Shown piece after piece: positions 50,301 to 63,800 of a stretch of DNA of 64,000 bases. Location: contig JAKJHU010000083.1 in the NCBI GenBank assembly GCA_022316685.1, positions 2,604,001-2,668,000 on the forward strand. Direction: 5' to 3'. The position numbers and the translations under genes are program-made. Numbering within the stretch: the stretch's first letter is position 1; every line of letters begins with the position of its first letter. Under the pieces are notes generated by a model. The model did no database searches. It was not told where the DNA came from and saw nothing but the letters and a program-made list of their open reading frames with translations. This DNA comes from Progne subis subis. Taxonomy: Eukaryota; Chordata; Aves; Passeriformes; Hirundinidae.

Positions 50301-50900
50301 TTGCTGGGCATCTTCTCCCTTTCGCCTCCTCCCAGCAACTGCAGCCACATCACCAGCAGCTTTCCAGCAAGTTTCTCCAGCTCTGGGGTAGGTCTCAGCC
50401 ACAAGTCTGCTGTAAGATGGTGTTTTGAGCCAGGGAGGATGATGTTCCCACAGCTGACTCCAGTGCAGTCCCTGTACTAGAACCGTGGGTGCTAGGACCC
50501 CACATGATGGGTACCCCCGAGCCGTGTGTGCAGGAAAGATCCTGGACAAGGCCTGGCTGTCCTGCAACCTCATGGGAGCTGCATTGGCATGGTGAGCAGC
50601 CCTTCACTATCAGTGTTCTTCCCAGGGCTAGTGCTCAGAGCCAGGCTTTAACCCAGATGGTGCCAGGGGCTCAAGTCCCTGTGGCAGCTCCATCCAGCTC
50701 TGCCTGGGGCCAGGGCCCAGATCTTGAGGAACACATTCCCCTGAGATGGATGGAAATAGGTGGAAGTGTGGCCAGCTCCTGGCTGGGAAGTGCCAGAACT
50801 CCTCACCTTCCTGGAAGATGCAGGTGCTGGAGGGGAAACTGCCTTGAGCCTTACTGGAGCCCATTCAGACCCTCACGGAGTGGCAAACCCAGCAGCAATC
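38345..50900. other. Gene-poor interval between UQCRC1 and COL7A1
   Basis: About 12.5 kb with no multi-exon gene that I can support. Reading frames here are short or occur in several frames at once, as expected by chance in GC-rich DNA. Small features are AATAAA hexamers at 40370-40375 and near 42481, the first preceded by a possible terminal exon (40265-40366), and a short TA repeat at about 45149-45160. No LTR edges were recognised, which contrasts sharply with the 6.7-29.4 kb interval. Confidence 0.5.
40265..40366 (+). other. Possible orphan terminal exon
   Basis: A pyrimidine-rich tract ending ccttgcag is followed by 33 open codons, a TGA at 40364-40366 and AATAAA at 40370-40375. The reading contains an exact 12-nt duplication (LPSELPSE) and a charged, helix-like stretch. 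No upstream exon or homologue was recognised. It could be the last exon of an unannotated transcript or chance. Confidence 0.2.
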
Positions 50901-50929
50901 GTTCCCCGGTGTCCAGCCCTCTCCTGCTT

Positions 50930-51720
50930 CATTCCCATTCCGGAGCCGCTGAGCGTCGTGCAGCCGCGGGGCAGCCCGGGGTGACACTCGAGCGGGAAGA
51001 GCCTGAGGAGCTGCTTTCTTTCCTTCCTCCCTTCTCAGGGGAGCGGGTGGGAAAAGCCCTTTGGGAGGCCGGGCTGGGCGGGGGCCGCGCCGCTCCGCTC
51101 CCCCCGGGACCGTGCTCCGGGCCGCCCTCCATAAAGGGGCGGGAGCGGCGGGGGCCGGTGCGCGCCGGCACCGCCTGCTCTCGGCGCGGAACGGCTAGGA
51201 GCGGTGCGAGACGGAGCGGTCCCGCTGGGGCGGTGGGTGAGCGTGGAGCTGTGGCGGGGGTCCCACCGCGAGTGGGAAGCACTGCCGGGCAGGACCGAGC
51301 CTCCGCGCGGGCACCTGTGGGCATTCGCCCACCCTCCCGCGGCGGGGCTTGCACCGCCTGGGCCGGGCTGTGCTTGGGCTGGGACCCAGCGTATCCATCG
51401 TGGGGGCATCGGGCCAGGTGCCCTTCGCCGCCGCGTGCGTGGAAGCGTCGGGGCGGGGGCTGGCAGGCAGGGCTCCCCACGCTGGCTCCCCGCTGCCCCA
51501 GAGCACCTTTCGGGGGCGGGAGGAGCCCCTGGGGACGGGGGCCAGGTGCAGCAGCGGCCGGGGTGCGCCGCTGCCGATGCCGCGGCGTGGGGCAGGCGTG
51601 GGGTGGCCGAGGCAGAACCCGGGCTGTCGCTCCCAGTATCCCCCGCACCGTGGACAGCCCCACCGGCTGTTCATGGGCCAGCTGCTGCCCGCTTGCCCCG
51701 GCCCGAAGCAGGACTCTCCC
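50930..51720 (+). promoter_or_regulatory. CpG-rich promoter region of COL7A1
   Basis: CpG-dense block upstream of the COL7A1 start codon. A TATA-like CATAAAGG (about 51129-51136) is immediately followed by a GC box (GGGGCGGG). A possible donor at 51236/51237 (cggtgg|gtgagc), paired with the acceptor ending at 51871, would define a non-coding first exon. A single continuous 5' UTR is the alternative. The transcription start is inferred. Confidence 0.55.
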
Positions 51721-51880
51721 TGCACCGTGGGGTGCCTGGGAGGGTATTGGCACCTTGCCCTCTCAACCCTGCCAGGTGTTCTGGCACGGGTGGTGCTGGA
51801 AACTTCCCGAACTGCTGTCCCTAAGGCTTGGGACTGGTGTGAGACTGTAGTGGCAGCATCTTGTCCTGCAGGCTTCCACG

Positions 51881-54800
51881 ATGAGGAGCCAACTCCTGCT
51901 TCTGGCTGTGCTCCCGGTGCTCCTGGGTCCTTCAGCTGCCATGGCACAGAAGAGGATCCAAGGTGGGTGCTGAGCACTCGGTGCACACGGTGGGTGGGAC
52001 AATAAGAGGGCTTCAGTACCAATGCGCCACGGTACCAATCTGTGCCCTGAGTGCTGTTACTGCTCCGCAGCAGTGTGTGAGGATGTGCAGGAGGCTGACA
52101 TCGCGTTCCTGGTGGATGGCTCATCTAGCATCGGAAGGAACAACTTCCGTGCTGTCCGTACCTTCATGGACAAGCTGGTGGGGGCCTTTGTGCAGGCGAT
52201 GGGTGAGAAGGCAGTGCGCTTTGCCATGGTGCAGTACAGTGATGACCCACGGTGAGCCCAAGGGAGGGGGCAGGTGAGGTGCAGGGTGGCAGGGCTGGGA
52301 AGTGACAGTGTCTTCCTGCACTCCCCAGGGTAGAGTTCCCATTCTCCCGGCATACTGATGGCACAAGTGTCCGGAGGGCCATACAGCAGCTGAGCTACAA
52401 GGGTGGCAACACGCGTACCGGTGCTGGCTTCCGCTACATTGCTGACAACTTCTTTGGCCCCATGCAGCGCCAACCTGGTGTCCCCCAGGTATGTGCAGAG
52501 CAGTGGCCATGGCAACATGAGGTGAAGTGTCAGTGGGCCCCATGCTGGATCTCACAGTTCTTTCTTGGCCTTGCAGATCTGCATTCTCATTACGGATGGC
52601 AAGTCCCAGGATGATGCCGAGGGGCCGGCAGCGAAGCTGAAGAACCAGGGCATCAAGGTCTTTGCTGTGGGTGAGTGAGGCTTCTGCACTACATGAAAGA
52701 GTCTTCTGCTTGGTTCAGGTTCCTCCCTCACCCATCGTCTCCCTTTGTCCCAGGTATTAAGAATGCTGACCACAAGGAGCTGATCCGTGTGGCCTCAATG
52801 CCTACAGATGCCTTCTTCTTCTACATTGGTGATTTCAAGCTGCTGGACACGCTGGTGCCACTGATGACACACAGGGTGTGCACGAGTGCTGGGGGCACCC
52901 TGCGCCTGCTGGGTATGGGTCCCCATCCTCTCCCCTGAGGGACACAGGTGCTGACATTGCTGGGTGCCAGACAGTGCACCCTTGGCATCCATCCCACCCC
53001 AAAAATAACCTCCTGGCTATCCCATCCCATTGGGCACACATCTATGCTGCCCCAGCAAGATCTTCCCTCTGCTTCATGCACTGTGGTGCCAACAGCCCCT
53101 GTGCTACCCCACAGATGGGCCAAGCCACACTGGCCCCTCCAACCTGGAGATCTCGGAGCAGAGCCTCGACCATCTACGGATCCGCTGGAGGGCAGCCAGT
53201 GGTCCCATCACTGGCTATCGGGTGCAGTACATGCCACTGACAGGGCTAGGGCAGCCGATCATGGCAGAGAGGCAGGAGGTGAGTGCCCCCACCTGACTGC
53301 TCAGAGTTCCTGGGGGTTCCTGGTGCCTCCATGTGTCATCTGGGGAAGATGAGGGGGTGACATTGTTCCTGCCCAGGTGAGCGTTGGGCCACAGGAGACA
53401 AGCACTGTGCTATGGGGACTGCATGTTGGGACAGAGTACCTGGTCACTGTCACCGCCCAGTACACCAACAGCATCGGCGAGTCAGTGTCTGGCCGAGCAA
53501 GAACCCGTGAGTGTCCATGTCTATAAGGACAGGGGTGAGTGCTGGCATTGGGTGCCCACAGCACATGCGGCTGGGGACTCATCCCTGCTTCTGCATGCCT
53601 CCAGAAAGCCGTGCTGGCTCAACAGTGGATTTTCGCGTGGTGGAGACAGGACCAACCTTTCTGCGGTTGGCCTGGCGGCCTGGCCCTGAGCCCCCCCAGG
53701 GCTACAGCCTCAGCTATGCTGTGCAAGGTGAGGGGATGGTCCCTGTAAGGGTTGGTGCTGCCTCAGTACCCTGCCTTTGTGCAGTCTCCTGGGCAGAGGG
53801 AAGTATGGATGAGAGTTAATGTCCAGCATGCTGTGGGTGTGTACCCACCCACCTTCTCCGACATGTGTGCCGTGGGTGTGGGGTGTGTGTGTGTGCAGAG
53901 GCATGGATGCAGCCTGTGTATTCCTACACCTGGAGGCTTCATGTGCAAGGCTCAGTGTGTGTGCTTGGGTGTGCACAATGGCTGGACGCCTGGCCTGTGC
54001 TCCCATGGCTGCTGCACATGGGGGCCAGGCAGCAGACCCCTCTCCCAGCCAGGGACCTGGCTGGAGCCACACACATGGCAGCCCCACCCTGGCCTCAGGC
54101 ACTCCAGGGAGTGTCCCTGCCCTGGCCCAGGTCCCAGCCACCTGGTGCTGACTGGCATCCTTAGGTCAGGGTGCAGGCCCACAGACACCTCTTCCCTGCT
54201 GGGCCTAGTGTGTGCCACGTCCTTGTGCCCCTCCACATCCCTACAGGAGAACCTCAAAGGGAGAAGAGCCTGACGGCCAGTGCACAGTCAGCCACACTCA
54301 GCAACCTGCAGCCTGACACCGAGTATGTGGTGATGCTCCGGCCCCGTTATGCACAGCAGCCCACTGTCCCTGCCACCCTCACCACCCGGACACGTAAGTA
54401 CTGGGCCCAGCCTTGGGCCCAGCCAGGATTAGGAATGGGTTCCCAGCACAGGGATGCCCCCCTCCAATCACTGTGCCCCATTGGGATGAGGCTGCCTGGC
54501 CCATTGCTGCCTGTGGGGGTGGAATGGGGATGCAGCCCCAGAAGTCGCTCCCAGGGCAGGATGCAGCACTGTGTGCTCCCAATTTCCTTTGCAGCCTTCT
54601 GGGAGTGTTTTCACCAGAGCTTTCCTCCCATGACGTAAAAAATGTTGACTGAAAAAATGCAGAGTTTGAGTACAGTGCTCTGTGGAAGTAAAGTGTAGTT
54701 TCCACCAGGGCAGAGGCTGTTGGAAAGAATCTCTGGGTAGGAGTGGGGGTGAGGCCCCAGGGCAACACCTTTGCAAGCATCAGATTTTGGCAAACTAATT

Positions 54801-57800
54801 CCTTCAGCTGCCCAAGGCAGTCTTAACCCACAGAAAGTATTTAAGACGTTAAGAGGAGTACATTTGAGCTCCATTTTGCATGAGTTTGGTGCACTGAAGG
54901 AGCTGTCTGAGTGTGGGCTGCACTCAATGACCTCAATGTGGTTAGCATCCATGAGCAGGGGCAAGGTCTTCCTGGAGACAGTGGTTTGCAGGTGAAGGTG
55001 CTTCCCGCTGCCCCCTGCCCCATCCTCGTGTGGGAGATGGACGGTCACCTCACTTCCACAGGGCACCTGGTGGGTGTGCAGCACTTGACTGCCCACAACA
55101 TCTCAGCACAGAGCATGCTGCTGGCCTGGCAGTCTGTTGATGGTGCTACTGGCTACCGGCTCTCCTGGGCAACCCGCACAGGTAGGTGTCTCTCCCAGAG
55201 CTTGTGCCCTTTCTGCTTGTGGCCCCTGTGAGGAAAGACACCTCCTGTGAGGAGGGAGCTGGTGGTACCTGCTACCTGAACTCCCCAAAGGACTGCTGCA
55301 CTGGCTCCCACAGGGCAGGACAGGCACAGGGTGGACCTGGATGCCAGGAAGATGTCACATGCATTGGTAGGGCTGCAGCCCAACACCGACTATGTGGTGA
55401 CAGTGGCCCCACTCTTCAGGCAGCTGGAGGGCCCCACAGCCACTGTGTGGCAGAGGACAGGTAGGTGTTGGGTAGAGGTGATGCCATCCTGCTGCTGTGC
55501 ATGGGAGGAGGCAGGGACCAGCTCTCAAAGCCCCTATCCTTGCCATGTGCAGGGACCAGACACATGGTCTGGGTGGCTGGCAGCAGAGTGGCACAAGGTA
55601 CCCTGGCCCATGGGGTCCCTCTTGCAGAGGCAGGTACAGACCAGACGCTGCAGACCAATATCCTGGGCCCCACATCCATCCAGGTGCTCTGGACCAGTGC
55701 CCGTGATGCTCATGGCTACCGTCTGGAGTGGAAGAGCGCCACAGGTGGGCTCAGGGTGCCTGTTGCCCCTGTGGGCCCTCTATGCCAGCAGCTGGCTGTG
55801 ATCCTTCTTTTCCTGCAGGACCAGAGCCCTACAGAACGGTGTCTCTCCCCAGCAGCACCAATACTTACCAGCTATTGGGGCTGAAGCCAGGCACTAAGTA
55901 CCACATCACCCTCTACACACTCTATGATAGTGGGGAGGTGGCCACCCCTGTCACCACCTTTCAGACAAGTAAGTGCTGCTGTGGATCCCCTGAGTCATCC
56001 CCCACTGTTCCAAGCCTTTGGCATGAATGGATGTCCCACTGGGCATTGCTCAGCCTGAGGAATGCCTTGGCCATGAGACCCCTCAGCTGTCTGGTCACAG
56101 CCCAGGATGAATATGGAGGCCATGCTGACCAGGCTGTGCCACTCCAGCTGTGCCTCACATGTCCCCTCACAGGTATGGAGGCACCTGTGGCTGCTGTGTC
56201 AGACCTGCGGCTTGTTGAGGAATCGGGCAGGCGGGTACAGCTGAGCTGGACTGGTATCCCTGGTGCAACCGAGTACAAAGTGATGGTGCGCAACAACCAG
56301 GGTGAGACTGTGGGCAGGGGCACAGGTGGCACCTGGGGGAGGATCCTGACCAGCTGACACTGAGTGACTGCACTGCCCTACTCCTGGCAGATGGCACGGA
56401 GAGGACAAGACGCATCCCAGGCAGCCAAACAGGCCTGGAGCTTGATGACCTCCAGGAGGGCATCACCTACCTGGTGCGTGTCTCGGCACTAGCAGGCAGT
56501 CAGGAGGGCAATGCTGCTATGCTCACCATCCGCCTCAGTAAGTCCACCTCAGGGTTTGGTGCCAGAAGTTCTGGTACTGTATGTTCCCACTTTGGCATGC
56601 ATCTGTCCTATCCCACTGCAACCCCTTGGGGTGGCAGCTTGGCTGTGGGGTCCCTTTGGACTCCCCAAGGTGATGCTGTGGTGCTATGGGGTGGTGCAGA
56701 GTATCCAGAGGTGGGCAGCATTTCGGAGCTGCAGGTGATGGAGGCTGGTCCTAGCCAGCTGCGGGTCACCTGGCGAGGACTACCAGGCGCTGGGGGCTAC
56801 CTGCTGACATGGCAAGGCAGTGATGGTGAGTGTATGGACCATGGGATGCTGTGGCAGCAGTGCTGGAGCCCTTCCTATCCCAGACATCTCTTAGGGCTGA
56901 AGAAATCACGCCTCCTCCCTGCTGACCCCACCTCTTTCACCATTGAGGGGCTGCACACCAACATTGTCTACACTGTTGGTGTCTCAGCCATTGTGGATGG
57001 CCGTGAGGGCAGCCCTGTGACTGCCACGGGACGGATAGGTGAGGTAACCCCTGCCTGACAGTGCTGTCTGGTGCTATTTGCTGTGAACCTGGGTGACAGT
57101 GGCCCTCTTGGTGTCACAGTGCCGGAGCAGGTGGGGAAGGTGACCCAGCTGGAGGTGCAGGCATCCAGGAGCAATGTTGCCCGTGTCACTTGGGTCGGTG
57201 TGCCGGAAGCCACTGCCTACCATGTGGTGTGGAGCCGCAGGGATGGTACTGTGGAACAGGGATGGGGGCGGGCCATGAGGGCAGAAGGGTGGGGGGTCTG
57301 ATGCCACAGTCCTTGGCAGGGAGTTCAGAGAATAGCCGGCAAGTTCCTGGCCACATCAACTCCTTTGACATCCCCAATCTGGAGGGAGGCGTCTCCTACA
57401 CTGTGAAGGTGACAGCGCTAATTGGCAACCGGGAAGGCAATCCTGTCTCTGTTGTCATCACAACCCGTGAGTGCTTGGGAAGGAGGCATCACCCAAGGGT
57501 GGCACTGAGCACTCCTGCCACTAACGCCTGCCCCTCTGCTCCACAGCAAAGGCAGTCCCCCTACACCCTGTCAGTGGCTTCCAGGTGACCGAGGCCTCGG
57601 AGCACCGCCTGCGCCTGACCTGGCTGCCAGTGGCTGGCAGCACCGGATACCGCCTGTTCTGGCGCCTGGCTGAAGGTAAGCACAGCTGTCTGGCACCCCT
57701 GCATCCCTGCCAGCCCCCACCTGCACCCCCTCACCCCTCTCTGCCCCTGCCAGGAGGGCCCCAGCATAGCCAGCAGCTCCCAGCCACCTTCAGCAGATCT

Positions 57801-60800
57801 TATGATCTGTCGGGACTGGAATCAGGCCGGCGCTACCATATCAGCATCACCAGCCTGTCTGGCAGCCGAGAGAGTGAGCCAGCCACCATCACTGCCATCA
57901 CCAGTAAGGGACTGCCTGGGGCCAAGGCAGCATGAGCCCCCTAACACATGGCTTGAGCCCAGAGGGGGACCTAAGGACTGGACTGTCCCAGCATTGGGCT
58001 TGGGTCCGTTGGGGGGGTTGGGGGCTGCCCACCCACCCAGGAAGCTGGGACACCCTTTCCTCCCCCTTGGTAGCTGCCCCAAGCCACATCATCGGCCTGC
58101 GGGTGACAGAGGTGCAGAGAGATTCGTTGACTCTTGCCTGGACCCCAGTCCATGGTGCCTCTGGCTATGTCCTCTCCTGGAGCCCTCCCGCAGGTGAGAC
58201 GAGTGAGTGGCCCGAGGATGGCAGGCAGCATCCCTGCATGGGCTTGCTAATCCCTCTGACTGTCCCCTGTGTGGCAGCTGGTGGGGAGAAGGAGCGGACA
58301 TTGCCCAGCACTGTCAGCTCCCAGCAGGTCTCTGGGCTGCGCCTGGGCCAGCGCTACACCTTCACCCTCCGCCCACTCCTGGGAAGTGCAGCAGGTGCCA
58401 AGACGTCTGTCAGTGAGCGCACAGGTACTGTGGGGATCACTGCAGGAACGGGTTGTGTTTGTCTCCACTCTGGTGGTGGCTTCACCCCTTCCTGGTCTGC
58501 AGTCTGCAGGGATGCCCTTGGTGACGTGGTCTTTCTAGTACATGGCACCCGCAACAGCTCCTCTAGTGCCAATGCTGTCCGCACCCTACTCTCCAACACT
58601 GTGTCTGCCCTGGGGCGCCTGGGCCCTGAGGGCACACAGGTAGGCTGCTGCCACAGCACTGGGGGTGCGCAAGGGGGATGGGTGAACCAATTTTCCCACT
58701 GCTCCCCTGCACCCTTGCAGGTGGCCCTGGCCACATACAGCTACCGCAGCCTACCCTGGCTGCTCCTGAACCGCTCCAGTGACCTGTCAACTGTGCTGGA
58801 ACAGATCCGCACCATGCGCTATGAAGAGCCCAGCGGCAATGCCATCGGTGAGGGGCAGCACTAGGAGCTGGGGCAGTGGTTTCCAGGATCCTGCTGACTG
58901 TCCCTTCTTCCTTCTCCCTCTCTAGGGGCAGCCATCACCTTTGCCAGGACCTACCTGCTGAGTCCTGGTGCAGGGCGCCGTCCTGGGGTACCAGCAGTGC
59001 TGGTGGTTCTGGCTGACACCCCTTCTGGGGATGATGCCATCACTGTGGCCAGGGATGTCAAGGCTGGGGGTGAGGATGAATGGGTTCTCATCAGGGTGCG
59101 CAAGGCCTTCTGTGGGATGCTGAGGGTGCTCTTGGCTCAGGGGTCCAGGTGCTGGCAGTGGGCATGGAGGGGGCAGACCGGGAGCAGCTCCGGCGCATGG
59201 TCACCACTGAGGACCAACGGTACATCTACCATGGCAGCAATCTGGCTGAGCTGGAGGGAGAGCTCATTGATGACCTCTGCACCATCATCTCTACCATGGT
59301 AAGGGCTTAGAGTGCCTTGGGGGGTGTGGAGGGGGAGCAGCCCCATGTAAGCTGAGGCGTCTCCTTTCCCTGGGTTCACACAAGCTTGTCTTTTCTTGCC
59401 AGCCAGTGCTGAAGCCAAAGCCCTGCACTGTGCAGTGCCCCAAGGTGAGCTTCGAAGCTTTGCTATGCTGTGCTGTGCTGTGCCACAGGCACTCAGCATG
59501 GGTCAGGGACCCCTAGCTGCCGACAGCAGAAGCCCAGTGAGGAGTTAAGTACAAGGGTGCCAGCTCTTAACCCCTTCCATCTGTCCCCTTACAGGGCGAG
59601 AAAGGAGACCGCGGTGAGGCAGTGAGTGCTTTGGTGACATCCCGCCACCAGCTGGTGGCTCTGAGGGGTTTGCATCTCCCAAACCATGCTAACATCAGCT
59701 CACGGGATGCTCACTACTGGCTTTGTCTCTGCAGGGACTGCAAGGACGTATGGGACCACCAGGTCTCCCTGGTCAGCCGGTAATAACCTGATGGAGGGGG
59801 GCATAAGAGGGGCAGCTCCCTGGAGAGGGCAGTGTCATGGTCCCCATGTCCTCATGTTCCCTTGTCCCTTTGTCCTGCCAGTGGGTGGATGTGGGGCAAG
59901 GACAGGTCCAGCCCTTGCTACAGGGGTAGACAGGCAACACCTCTCGACCACCACCTGCCATCCAGGCTGTCCTTTCCACTTTGTCTCCAGGGTCACCATG
60001 GGCTTACTGGCCCTCCAGGACCACCAGGGCCACAGGGTCCATCAGGAGAGAGTGCCAAGAGTCTGGGCAAGAAGGGGGACAGGGTGAGTACCTCTGGCCC
60101 CTCACCTAGGCACCCCAGGATCCCTGGACACAGTGACCTGGTTCCATGGGGCCTCTCACTGCCCCTGTCCTTCGGTCTCTACACCTATGCTAGAGGGGAA
60201 ATCCCACTGAAAAACCCCAGTCCATCTCCACACTGTACCCTCACACCCCAGCTCAGCACACAGGGGAAAGGCACCCTGAAACCCAGCTCTGCCTTGGGGC
60301 TACCCTGAGCTCCCAGTGCTGGGACCAGCACTGCCTAGAGCACTGAAGAGGTCTGGCAGTGCTGGGGTACACCAGATGCTGGCATGATACTCTTCTGTCC
60401 TACAGGGATTTCCTGGAGCCAATGGGATGCCAGGAAGCCCTGGGCGCCCTGGGAATCCTGGATCACCTGGGCAGCCAGTGAGTAAGGGTGTCTCTTGGCT
60501 TGACTGCTACACAATGGGCTCTTCCCATCACCTTGCCTGCTCCCTGAGCCAGCCTCTGCTTCCCTGTTCCCTGTACTGGGGGAGTATCACCAGCTGGCAG
60601 GGTCATTGCTGTCTTCTGTGTGTGTATCTCAGGCAAAGAATACTGTCTACCCTTGCTTTGGCTGGCCATGCCATGCCATGCCATGTCATGCCATGCCCCC
60701 TCATTCCATCTCATCCCATCCTCACTTCCCTGGCTGGCAGGGACATATTCACCTCCTGAGCTGTTGTTTTCTAGGGCATCCCTGGTCCTCGAGGGGATCC

Positions 60801-63800
60801 TGTGAGTATGGCCCCAGCCCTCATTAACCCTTCTCACATGCAGCATCCCCTCTCATTCTCATCTTTCCATCCCAGGGGACACGGGGACCCATGGGACTTA
60901 CTGGCCCAAAGGGAGAGAAAGGTGAACCGGTAGGTGATGGACAGGGGGCTGACCCACAGGGGTCCCTGGGGAGCACTGGGGACCCTTGTGGGCACATCTT
61001 GGTGCCTGGCATCTTCTGGCCCCAGGGTCTCCCAGTCTCCCTGTCAGACTCCTGGCCTTGTGACACTGTGGCCACAACAGGACACATGTAGTCACTGATT
61101 TTTCATCCTCCTCCTCATGCAGGGAGAGTCCAGGGTGATCACAGATAGAGAACAGGGACTACCAGGCCAGAAAGGGGAGCCAGGTGTACCGGTAGGTGTG
61201 GGAATACAAATGGGAAGGGGTCTCTGCCAGCACCCCAGCCCATGCCACAGCCTCAGCTGATGGAGTACCTCTGTCCTCCAGGGCAATCCTGGCTTACCTG
61301 GGATCCCTGGCCCACGGGGACCCCTTGGTGATCCAGGTTCGCCTGGTCCACTTGGACCCATGGGACTACCAGGACCTCCTGGAGAGTTTGTGAAGGTACA
61401 TCCCTCCGATGCTGCATGGGAATGGCTGGGGGATGTGTGGGGAGATGGATGGGGGAGCAGCCAGCTGCTTGGAGCTACTCCCCCATAGACTCTTGCTGTT
61501 GCTGGCACTGGGCAGTATGGAGAGAGGCACATGGCATGCACATAACCTAATGCCACTGATGATGGGCTCTACCCAGCATGTTCCTCTTCTATTCAAAGAG
61601 GGCATGGAAACAGCCCAGAACTGCCCTTATTTGCTTTTTTTGCTCTTGCAGGGAGAAAAGGGTGACCAAGGGGAAAGGGTGAGTTGCTGTGCATTTCCCT
61701 GACTCCTCTGCCCTACTGGATGGAGGTCCCTTGAGTGTCCAAGGGCACTGCAGCCCCTCAAGGTGCTAAGGAGGATTGAGCCCTCAGGGCAACCACACAG
61801 GAGCTGACCCTTCTCTCTGCAGGGCCCTCCTGGATTCACTGATGGGGCAGTACCTCGAGGGGATCCTGGACCCCCAGTGAGTCAAGCCCCTGGGCCAAGA
61901 GGATTGCCAGAGGGGGTCAGGGCTGCAATGGCTATGTGTGCCCAGGGCTGAGTTGCATCCCAGGTGCTGAGATTTTCTCTCTTGCAGGGCCTACCTGGGG
62001 ACCCTGGGCCTCGGGGACCTGCTGGGCCCCCTGGCCTGAAGGGAGAGAAGGTAAGAAGGTGGCAAGAATGCTCCCCACTGGAGCTGGACCTCACACCACT
62101 CTCCAGCGGGGATTCCCATCTCATGGGCATTCCCATGTCATGAACATGGCTATTGCCTTTCCAAATCCCTAGGGTGATGGCATAGAAGGTTTCCCAGGGT
62201 CACCTGGCCGCCCTGGGGACCCAGGAGACAGGGTGAGTTTCCTGAGAGAAGGTAAGGCAGGCAGGAGCTGGCCATGCCAAGAGCCAGTCCCCAAGGGAAC
62301 ACTTGAGGGCTCCTGCTTTGGACATCCTGGGCATTTGCCTTGTCACACCAAAGGTGACAACATCTTCATTCTCCTTTGCAGGGTCCTCGGGGACTGCCAG
62401 GGGAGCAGGGCAGGAAGGTGAGTGGTGCATGGACTGAAGGGACACTCTTATCATGCCTTTGGCAGGGAGAAAAGGGTTCTGGGCTCTGTACCAGGACCCA
62501 GGATGTCCCCTAAAGGTACTGATGCCCCTGACCCTGTGTTTCTCTTATACAAGGGAGACCGTGGGGCACCAGGCGAGCTGGGAGAGACAGGCGAGAAGGT
62601 GAGATGGTATCAAAGCAGACCAGCATTGGCTGGTCCTGGTGTCCCTGATACCTGGTGGTGGCTGTGCTTGGGGATTGCTGTCACAACCCAGTGGTCTTGG
62701 ATGGGATTCAGGACTGAATTGTGAATAGCTCTGGGGCAGTGTGTGGGGTGGGGGCAGTGTGATGAAGAGGGAGGAAGGCTCCCTGAAACCCTCCTCTGCT
62801 TTGCTCTGCAGGGAGAGCGTGGTGTGCCGGGCCCAGAGGGTGAGAAGGTAGGTGCGCTGGGGCAACTGGCACGGTGGAGCGATGCCTACTCTGCCCTGGA
62901 GCAGCCACCCTGTCAAGGGTGCAGGATGCCCACACACCTTCTTCTTCCTCCTCTCCTGCAGGGTGAGATGGGAGCCCCAGGGCACCCAGGGCCATCAGGC
63001 AGAGAGGTGAGTCGGGGTAGTAGGTGTGGTGGTGTGGAGCCAGGAGCCGCTGTGCCATGGGTGCATGTTCCCAGGCACTGCCAATCCCCTGAGGTCTCTA
63101 ATCTTGTCATAGGGAGCTCCAGGACCGGCTGGACCCCGGGGGGAGAAGGTGAGGGCAAAGTGGGGTGCCAGTGGGGTGGCAGGGGTCTGTTGGGGAAGGG
63201 GCTGGCAGTGACAGCTGTCTCTCTGCAGGGTGATCCAGGACCACCTGGCAAGCCAGTGAGTGATGCTGCCCAGCAGGTCCACCTCTGCCTGCCCCAGCCC
63301 CAAGAACAGGGAGCCATGGGCAGTGCCCAGCATGGTCTCCTCTGCTTCCCCTCCAGGCTCCCAGTGTGGCTGGTGTTGGAGAGAAGGTAACCCTGGCCCA
63401 GCTGTGCCCTCCACCCTCTGGGCGTGGCTGTGGGCGGGGGAAGGGGATTGCACAGTTGGGCTTATCCTGGTCCCAGGCCTGGTTGTCCACAGCTGTTGTG
63501 GGGAAAAAAATGGGTGGTTTGGGGTGCTGATTTTGTCTGCTTCAGGGTGACAGAGGTTTCCCAGGACCAGAAGGACCTCCTGGCCGCAAGGGTGACACAG
63601 GAGATAAAGGTGCCCGTGTGAGTACTGCCTTGAGGATAGCAAGCACAAGGCACATGGCACAGCCCTCCCCAGACTCATGGTGCCTGTGCTGTTGCTTCAT
63701 GCTATGTCCTTTCATATCTAGGGTCCCCCTGGCCTGAGCATCCCAGGGCCAGCTGGACCCAAAGGCGAGCAGGGTGATCGGGTGAGTCAGGGTGTACCCT

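Noticed and set aside
50489..51850. 453-codon open frame on the plus strand
   Set aside because: It lies across the CpG-rich COL7A1 promoter, where stops are rare in several frames on both strands, has low-complexity Gly/Ala/Arg composition, and ends just before the COL7A1 start. A shadow of base composition.
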